Shown here piece by piece: positions 42,123-45,408 of a stretch of DNA of 45,408 nt. A program made the translations under genes and the position numbers. The stretch lies in contig CAZMVB010000031.1 in assembly GCA_964569795.1 (NCBI GenBank), positions 1-45,408 of the forward strand. The letters are read 5' to 3'. The notes beneath the pieces were generated by a model. It worked only from the letters and a program-made list of their open reading frames with translations. It did no database searches and was not told where the DNA came from. Origin of the DNA: JAHJDS01 sp964569795 (GTDB lineage: Bacteria > Desulfobacterota > Desulfarculia > Desulfarculales > JAHJDS01). How positions within the stretch are numbered: position 1 is the first letter of the stretch; each line of letters starts with the position of its first letter.

Positions 42123-42608
42123 ATGAAACGTGTCGTTCTATTGGCGGTGGCCGCGGTGTTTCTCTTGGCCGGGCCGGCCTCGGCCTTCAACGCCAAAGAC
42201 CTGGCCAAGTTCCTGCCCGATACCCTGGGGGGGCTCAAGGCCGTGGCCAAGGCCGACACCCTGTCCATGACCATCAAGGACAAAAAAATACTTCACGCCT
42301 CCCGGAAATACGGCGACAAGGACCACCGAATGACGATCATGATCCGGGCCGGCGGTTACACCGTCCAGATGGCCGCCTCCATCAAGATGAAGATCTCGTT
42401 GGAAAACAGCCACATGATCCTGAAGCCGGTCACGGTCAAGGATTATCCCGGCCAACTGGTGGTCCAGAAGGACAACAAGCAGGTCTCGGTCCGGCTTCAG
42501 GTCGGGGACAAGCTGATCATCACCCGGGCGGACAAGACCGTCGATCCGGCGACCAGCCTCAAGGTCATCGGTGACATGGACCTGAAAGGCCTGGCGGCCC
42601 TCAAGTAG
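42123..42608 (+). CDS. secreted protein of unknown function
   Basis: A 161-residue protein with a signal peptide (residues 1-22, VVLLAVAAVFLLAGPASA). The mature part is lysine-rich and beta-strand-rich (TLGGLKAVAKADTLSMTIKDKKI, RMTIMIRAGGYTVQMAASI, KDYPGQLVVQKDNKQVSVRLQVGDKLIITRA), possibly a lipocalin- or LolA-like fold. No family recognised. The start ATG 42123 follows AGGAGG; the longer reading frame upstream is unlikely. It has its own promoter-like region with a dyad. Confidence 0.65.
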   Translation: MKRVVLLAVAAVFLLAGPASAFNAKDLAKFLPDTLGGLKAVAKADTLSMTIKDKKILHASRKYGDKDHRMTIMIRAGGYTVQMAASIKMKISLENSHMILKPVTVKDYPGQLVVQKDNKQVSVRLQVGDKLIITRADKTVDPATSLKVIGDMDLKGLAALK

Positions 42609-42694
42609 GCGGACGACCCGGTCTGACAAGTCTGCCGGGCGCCGTGACCGGGCCCCGCTGGCCCCGGCCCTGATCCAGATTGCGGCAGCCTGGA

Positions 42695-43171
42695 TCAATC
42701 CCGGCGCAACCGCCGCTGCTCCCGGTCCGTGAACTGGTCCGTGCCCAGGTTGATCAGATCGACCAGCAGCCAGATCAACCCGCCGATGATCGTCAGCCAA
42801 CTCAGCAAGAACAAGATGCCGGTCCCGATCTTGCCCACGTAGAACCGGTGCATCCCGGCGGCGAAGATCAGCAGCAAGACGGTCACGTCCAGGCGATACG
42901 GTCCCCGGTCGCCCGGCTTGAGGTTGAGGTTCAGATGGCGGCCGTCCCGGTCGGTGAAGTTGTCGGTGACGATCAGGATCAGGTCATACAGACACCAGAT
43001 GCCCAGCCCGCCGCCGGTAAGGAGCATGAGCACCGCCGTGCCGATCTTGCCGGCGTAAAAGCGATGGGCGCCGAGCCACCCCAGAAACACGGCCAGGAAA
43101 AAGGCCGGGGCAAAGTTGTGTTTGCCGCGTGACTTCTCAGCCGGCTCGACTGCCGGGGCCGTCTGTTCCAT
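42695..43171 (-). CDS. protein with two TM2 domains
   Basis: A 158-residue membrane protein with two copies of the TM2 pattern: LGWLGAHRFYAGKIGTAVLMLLT followed by GIWCLYDLILI, and AAGMHRFYVGKIGTGILFLLS followed by IWLLVDLINL. Four membrane helices result. TM2 proteins are widespread and their role is unclear. The start ATG follows AGGAGG, which overlaps the stop codon of the upstream QueG-like gene, so the two are coupled. Confidence 0.88.
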   Translation of the reverse strand: MEQTAPAVEPAEKSRGKHNFAPAFFLAVFLGWLGAHRFYAGKIGTAVLMLLTGGGLGIWCLYDLILIVTDNFTDRDGRHLNLNLKPGDRGPYRLDVTVLLLIFAAGMHRFYVGKIGTGILFLLSWLTIIGGLIWLLVDLINLGTDQFTDREQRRLRRD

Positions 43172-43181
43172 CGGCTGCCTC

Positions 43182-44228
43182 CTATTCTGCCTGAAAAAGT
43201 GCCCGTTGCTCCGGCGGCAGGGCCGCCAGGTGCGCCCGGGCCTCGTCCGGACCTACCGCCCGGCGGGACCCGTCCGACTCCTGGACCACCACCCCGGACT
43301 CGACCAGCAGCCGGTGGCGGCGCTGCCTGACCTGTTTGTCCGGATGACAGACGAGCTGGCAGTGGCCGCAGGTGAACTCGCCCCTGAAGCCGGGCATCAT
43401 GGCGTGATAGAAGCCGACCTCCATCTTGGGACGCCGGGCGAACGGCCCGGCCGCGGCCCGGATCGCGCCGTAAAAATCATCGTCTCGTTCGGGAATGGGA
43501 AACCGGGCCGGCGACCAGGTGGACCACTTGCCGCTTTGGTGCAGTCCGGCGAACCCGCCGCACACGTAGTCGCAGCGGACATAGGCCCGCCGCCGGGCGT
43601 AGGAAAACTCCCGGCCGCCCAGGGTGACCATTGCCCTCTCCTCCGGGTCCATCAGGCCCGAGGCGCAGGCGGCCAGGCAGAGCCGGCATTCGTCGCAGTA
43701 GCCGTCCGCCAGGGGTTCGGTCGGCTCCAGTTCGGCCTGGGTCACGACTGACCCGAGGATGATCGCCGCGCCGTGTTCGGGATGCAGGACGTTGCCGGAC
43801 AGGCCGAAGTACCCCACCCCGGAGCGAACCGCCAGGTAACGATGCGACACGTCGGGCAACTCGTCCCGGGGGCCGTGGGCCGTGTCCTTCCGGTAAACAA
43901 AGTTGCAGGCCACGGCCACGGACGGGGAACCCCGCATCTCCAGGAACCCGGCCAGGTCCAGGGCGAGGCCGCTGGCCAGGTGGTTGGTCAGGATGTTGTC
44001 CTGGCAGTGGGCCGCGTAATCCTTCTTGCCCAGAAAGGGCTCGATATGGTCCTGGTTAAGCGGCAGGGCGAACGTCACCGCCGACCTGGCCCCGGGCAGG
44101 ACCCGGGTCAGATCGGCCGAGGGCGGACCGCCGGCCAGGGTCTCCACGGTCGCCACGCCCACGGCCACGGCCCCGGCGTTGATCACGAAGTCCTTGACGG
44201 CCTGGCTGAGATCGACTGGCTGGGGCAT
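43182..44228 (-). CDS. QueG-like 4Fe-4S reductase-family protein
   Basis: A 348-residue protein starting at ATG 44228 after GGAGGTGAC. The N-terminal half resembles the cobalamin-binding domain of epoxyqueuosine reductase (AVGVATVETLAGG, LPGARSAVTFALPL, HRYLAVRSGVGYFGLSGNVLHPEHG). Cluster 1 is C178-x2-C181-x2-C184-x3-C188; cluster 2 is C287-x2-C290-x3-C294. Additional C219/C223 lie between. The prolines usual after the last cysteines are missing (AACAS, VCHPD). QueG makes queuosine in tRNA, but the divergence and shifted cluster 2 suggest a paralogous reductase of unknown substrate. It is coupled to the TM2 gene downstream. Confidence 0.72.
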   Translation of the reverse strand: MPQPVDLSQAVKDFVINAGAVAVGVATVETLAGGPPSADLTRVLPGARSAVTFALPLNQDHIEPFLGKKDYAAHCQDNILTNHLASGLALDLAGFLEMRGSPSVAVACNFVYRKDTAHGPRDELPDVSHRYLAVRSGVGYFGLSGNVLHPEHGAAIILGSVVTQAELEPTEPLADGYCDECRLCLAACASGLMDPEERAMVTLGGREFSYARRRAYVRCDYVCGGFAGLHQSGKWSTWSPARFPIPERDDDFYGAIRAAAGPFARRPKMEVGFYHAMMPGFRGEFTCGHCQLVCHPDKQVRQRRHRLLVESGVVVQESDGSRRAVGPDEARAHLAALPPEQRALFQAE

Positions 44229-44292
44229 GTCACCTCCAGGGGACAACGACCGTGAAAAGGGCCGGCGGTTGTTTAACCGTATCACAGGCCAA

Positions 44293-44317
44293 GGCCCGGG
44301 GCCAGACAAGCCGGGCC
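44293..44317 (-). terminator. hairpin downstream of the OB-fold ORF
   Basis: GGCCCGG and CCGGGCC form 7-bp arms around an 11-base loop, a few bases after the stop of the OB-fold gene. No T tract follows, so only a tentative terminator. Confidence 0.3.
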
Positions 44318-44323
44318 CGGCGC

Positions 44324-45016
44324 TCACCGCGGCCCGACCCGGCGCCGGGGGGGCATGGCCGGGGCCCTCGGTTTCGGCCGGTCCTCGTCGTCTTCCAGGT
44401 CCATGGCCCGGGGCAGCAGCTTCTCCAGGGCGCCGCTCCAGTTGCGGATCACGCCCTGGACCACGATCGAGATCGACCGCCCGCCCTTGCCCAGCCGCTG
44501 CAGCTCGCCGTAGATCGACAAGACCTCGGCGGTCATCACCCACCGGACGGCGTGGGCCTGGACCCGGGGGAAGACGACCACGTCCATCAGGCCGGTCTCG
44601 TCCTCGAGGGTGACGAACATCACCCGCTGGCCGCTCTGGGTGGGCGGGGTGTGGACCAGGATCACCCGGCCGCTGACCTTGACCCGCCGGCCCGAGGGGG
44701 TGCGCCGCAGGTCGGCGGCGGTGATGATCCCGGCCCGTCGCATCAGGGGCCTGACCGGGGTCAGGGGGTGGGCCGTGCAAAAGACGCTCATGGACCGCGC
44801 CTCGTCCAGGACCCGCCGGGCGGCAGTGGCCGCCTTTTGCTTCGCGATGACCGTTGCTACCAGGGTCTGCTCCGAGTCCGCGCTTGCCGCGGCCACTTCG
44901 TCGGCCGGCGGCAGTGGCCGCTCTTGCTTCGCGATGACCTGTCGTGCCAGTGATACATGGTCGTCCGCGCTTGCCGCCTCCACCACGTTTCGGCTCTGCC
45001 GTTCTAATTTCACCAT
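44324..45016 (-). CDS. separate OB-fold domain of DNA polymerase III alpha (dnaE-type)
   Basis: A 230-residue protein; ATG 45016 follows GGAGAGGGTG. The first 75 residues are encoded largely by two palindromic repeats and contain the recurring AASADD-VIAKQ peptide. The C-terminal 140 residues are the OB-fold region of a bacterial replicative/repair polymerase alpha subunit: PLTPVRPLMRRAGI, VKVSGRVILVHTPPTQSGQ and FVTLEDETGLMDVVVFP. In intact polymerases this follows the helix-hairpin-helix domain, which here ends in a separate frame at 45206. So the gene is split, with the OB domain as its own protein or as a relic. Whether it is made and associates in trans is unknown. Confidence 0.75.
   Translation of the reverse strand: MVKLERQSRNVVEAASADDHVSLARQVIAKQERPLPPADEVAAASADSEQTLVATVIAKQKAATAARRVLDEARSMSVFCTAHPLTPVRPLMRRAGIITAADLRRTPSGRRVKVSGRVILVHTPPTQSGQRVMFVTLEDETGLMDVVVFPRVQAHAVRWVMTAEVLSIYGELQRLGKGGRSISIVVQGVIRNWSGALEKLLPRAMDLEDDEDRPKPRAPAMPPRRRVGPR
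44819..44904 (-). repeat. palindromic repeat, copy 3 (translated in the OB-fold ORF)
   Basis: On the minus strand it starts GCCGACGAAGTGGCCGCGG, passes AAGCGCGGACTCGG and GGTCATCGCGAAGCAAAAGG, and ends GGCCACTGCCGCC. The arms GTGGC/GCCAC make it nearly dyad-symmetric. It reads in frame as DEVAAASADSEQ..VIAKQ. Confidence 0.75.
44905..44990 (-). repeat. palindromic repeat, copy 2 (translated in the OB-fold ORF)
   Basis: On the minus strand: GAAACGTGGTGGAGGCGG, AAGCGCGGACGACC, GGTCATCGCGAAGCAAGAG, GGCCACTGCCGCC. Exactly 87 bases (29 codons) from copy 3, so both stay in one frame. It reads NVVEAASADDHVSLARQVIAKQ. Confidence 0.75.
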
Positions 45017-45032
45017 CACCCTCTCCACGCCT

Positions 45033-45074
45033 TCACGCCGCCCGATCTTTCCCGAATAGATCACCCGCCCCCAG
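45033..45074 (-). pseudogene. duplicated 3' tail of the polymerase gene
   Basis: In the frame of the polymerase, these 14 codons read LGAGDLFGKDRAA followed by TGA, differing at one residue from the true tail LGAGDLFGADRAA at 45206-45247. The period is 173 bases. The similarity continues into the ribosome-site/ATG region after each stop. It is a tandem duplication with a palindromic repeat lying between the copies. Confidence 0.7.
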
Positions 45075-45160
45075 GCGGCAGTGGCCGCCGTTTAATTCGC
45101 GATGACCATTAGTGCCGGTGAAACCACGTCATCCGCGCTTGCCGGCGCCACTACGTCGGC
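45073..45160 (-). repeat. palindromic repeat, copy 1
   Basis: On the minus strand: GCCGACGTAGTGGCGCCGG, AAGCGCGGATGACGTGG, GGTCATCGCGAATTAAACGG, GGCCACTGCCGCC. It is 168 bases (56 codons) from copy 2. The codon equivalent to CAA in the other copies is TAA here, which closes the small frame at 45092. GATGAC-type and GTCATC-type inner arms and GTGGC/GCCAC outer arms give it dyad symmetry. Confidence 0.75.
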
Positions 45161-45187
45161 GCCTGCGGTGTTACCGGTTTCGGTCAT
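45092..45187 (-). CDS. possible 31-codon ORF encoding the repeat peptide
   Basis: ATG 45187 has a strong GGAGGGGGTG upstream and reads 31 codons to TAA at 45092, covering VVAPASADDVVSPALMVIAN. It lies in the same frame as the OB-fold ORF. It could be a translated leader, a relic of a once longer OB-fold ORF, or fortuitous. No function is proposed. Confidence 0.4.
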   Translation of the reverse strand: MTETGNTAGADVVAPASADDVVSPALMVIAN

Positions 45188-45205
45188 CACCCCCTCCTAA
45201 CTCCT

Positions 45206-45408
45206 TCAAGCCGCCCGGTCCGCTCCGAACAGATCCCCCGCGCCCAGACCCCGCAACGCCCCTGCCATGTCCAGGATGGCCATCACCCGGGCCGGCAGCC
45301 GGACCCGTTCTTGAAAATCGTCCAGGCTCGAAAAGCGCCCCCGGGCCTCGCGCTCGGACACGATCCGATCGGTGGTCGCCGGGCCCACGCCGTGGACCAC
45401 CACCAGCG
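45206..45408 (-). CDS. dnaE: DNA polymerase III alpha (dnaE-type), C-terminal end, partial
   Basis: The gene runs off the window's right edge; its last 66 or so codons are visible. They encode the helix-hairpin-helix region: VHGVGPATTDRIVSERE, FSSLDDFQERVRLP and MAGALRGLGAGDLFG. In DnaE-type polymerases this precedes the clamp-binding motif and the OB fold. GDLFG may be the remnant of a clamp-binding QxDLF-type motif, though the glutamine is missing. It stops at 45206, before the OB fold, which is encoded separately downstream. Whether it is the main replicase or a DnaE-like paralog cannot be decided from this fragment. Confidence 0.75.
   Translation of the reverse strand, partial: LVVVHGVGPATTDRIVSEREARGRFSSLDDFQERVRLPARVMAILDMAGALRGLGAGDLFGADRAA

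Overview
The window comes from a G+C-rich, diderm (LPS-type) bacterium, most likely a sulfate-reducing member of the Desulfobacterota (former Deltaproteobacteria). The main evidence is a full-length DsrC with both C-terminal redox cysteines. SurA-type periplasmic chaperones, several lipoproteins, the YqeB/YqeC/XdhC set typical of anaerobic molybdenum-hydroxylase users, and many small secreted proteins without recognised families fit this. The assignment is inferred from gene content only. I see no tRNA, rRNA, CRISPR array, integrase or transposase.

Layout. 1-3.3 kb: minus-strand YcaO-TPR, dsrC (with its own promoter and a dyad) and a class I methyltransferase. 3.4-7.8 kb: plus-strand small membrane protein, DUF3352-like protein, a coupled DUF362 protein and a secreted protein. 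7.8-12.8 kb: minus-strand operon yqeB-yqeC-xdhC-hybrid histidine kinase; yqeC is interrupted by a -1 frameshift at a T9 tract followed by a hairpin. 12.9-21 kb: RNase II/R-family exonuclease (+), then on the minus strand a periplasmic ankyrin protein, a GGDEF diguanylate cyclase, a secreted protein, a TPR-FliL fusion, a lipoprotein and purB. 21.1-29 kb: plus-strand mfd, two SurA-like PPIases, mgtE and recO. 29-32 kb: a lipoprotein, an ArsR-type regulator followed by an MFS transporter, and a conserved unknown. 32-37 kb: hsp20 with a heat-shock-like promoter and a clear terminator, an alpha/beta hydrolase, recD2 and an MltB-type lytic transglycosylase. 37-42 kb: an unknown protein, a secreted two-repeat protein, an SGNH hydrolase and a ClC channel. 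42-45.4 kb: a secreted protein, a double TM2 protein, a QueG-like Fe-S protein, and the 3' end of a DNA polymerase III alpha (dnaE-type) gene whose OB-fold domain is a separate downstream ORF.

How genes work together. DsrC is the sulfur carrier of dissimilatory sulfite reduction; the ATP-using YcaO enzyme downstream may act on it or draw on its sulfur (inference). YqeB, YqeC and XdhC should mature a selenium-dependent molybdenum hydroxylase encoded elsewhere, and the co-directional hybrid kinase may control or sense that process. Mfd, RecO, RecD2 and DnaE handle DNA repair and replication. The SurA pair, MltB, the SGNH protein and the lipoproteins serve the cell envelope.

The least ordinary part is 44.8-45.25 kb. 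A palindromic repeat of about 87 bp occurs three times, keeps one reading frame and encodes a recurring peptide ending in VIAKQ/VIAN. It accompanies a tandem duplication of the last 13 codons and stop of the polymerase gene, exactly at the junction between its helix-hairpin-helix and OB-fold domains. A decayed fourth copy lies at 29.07-29.16 kb.
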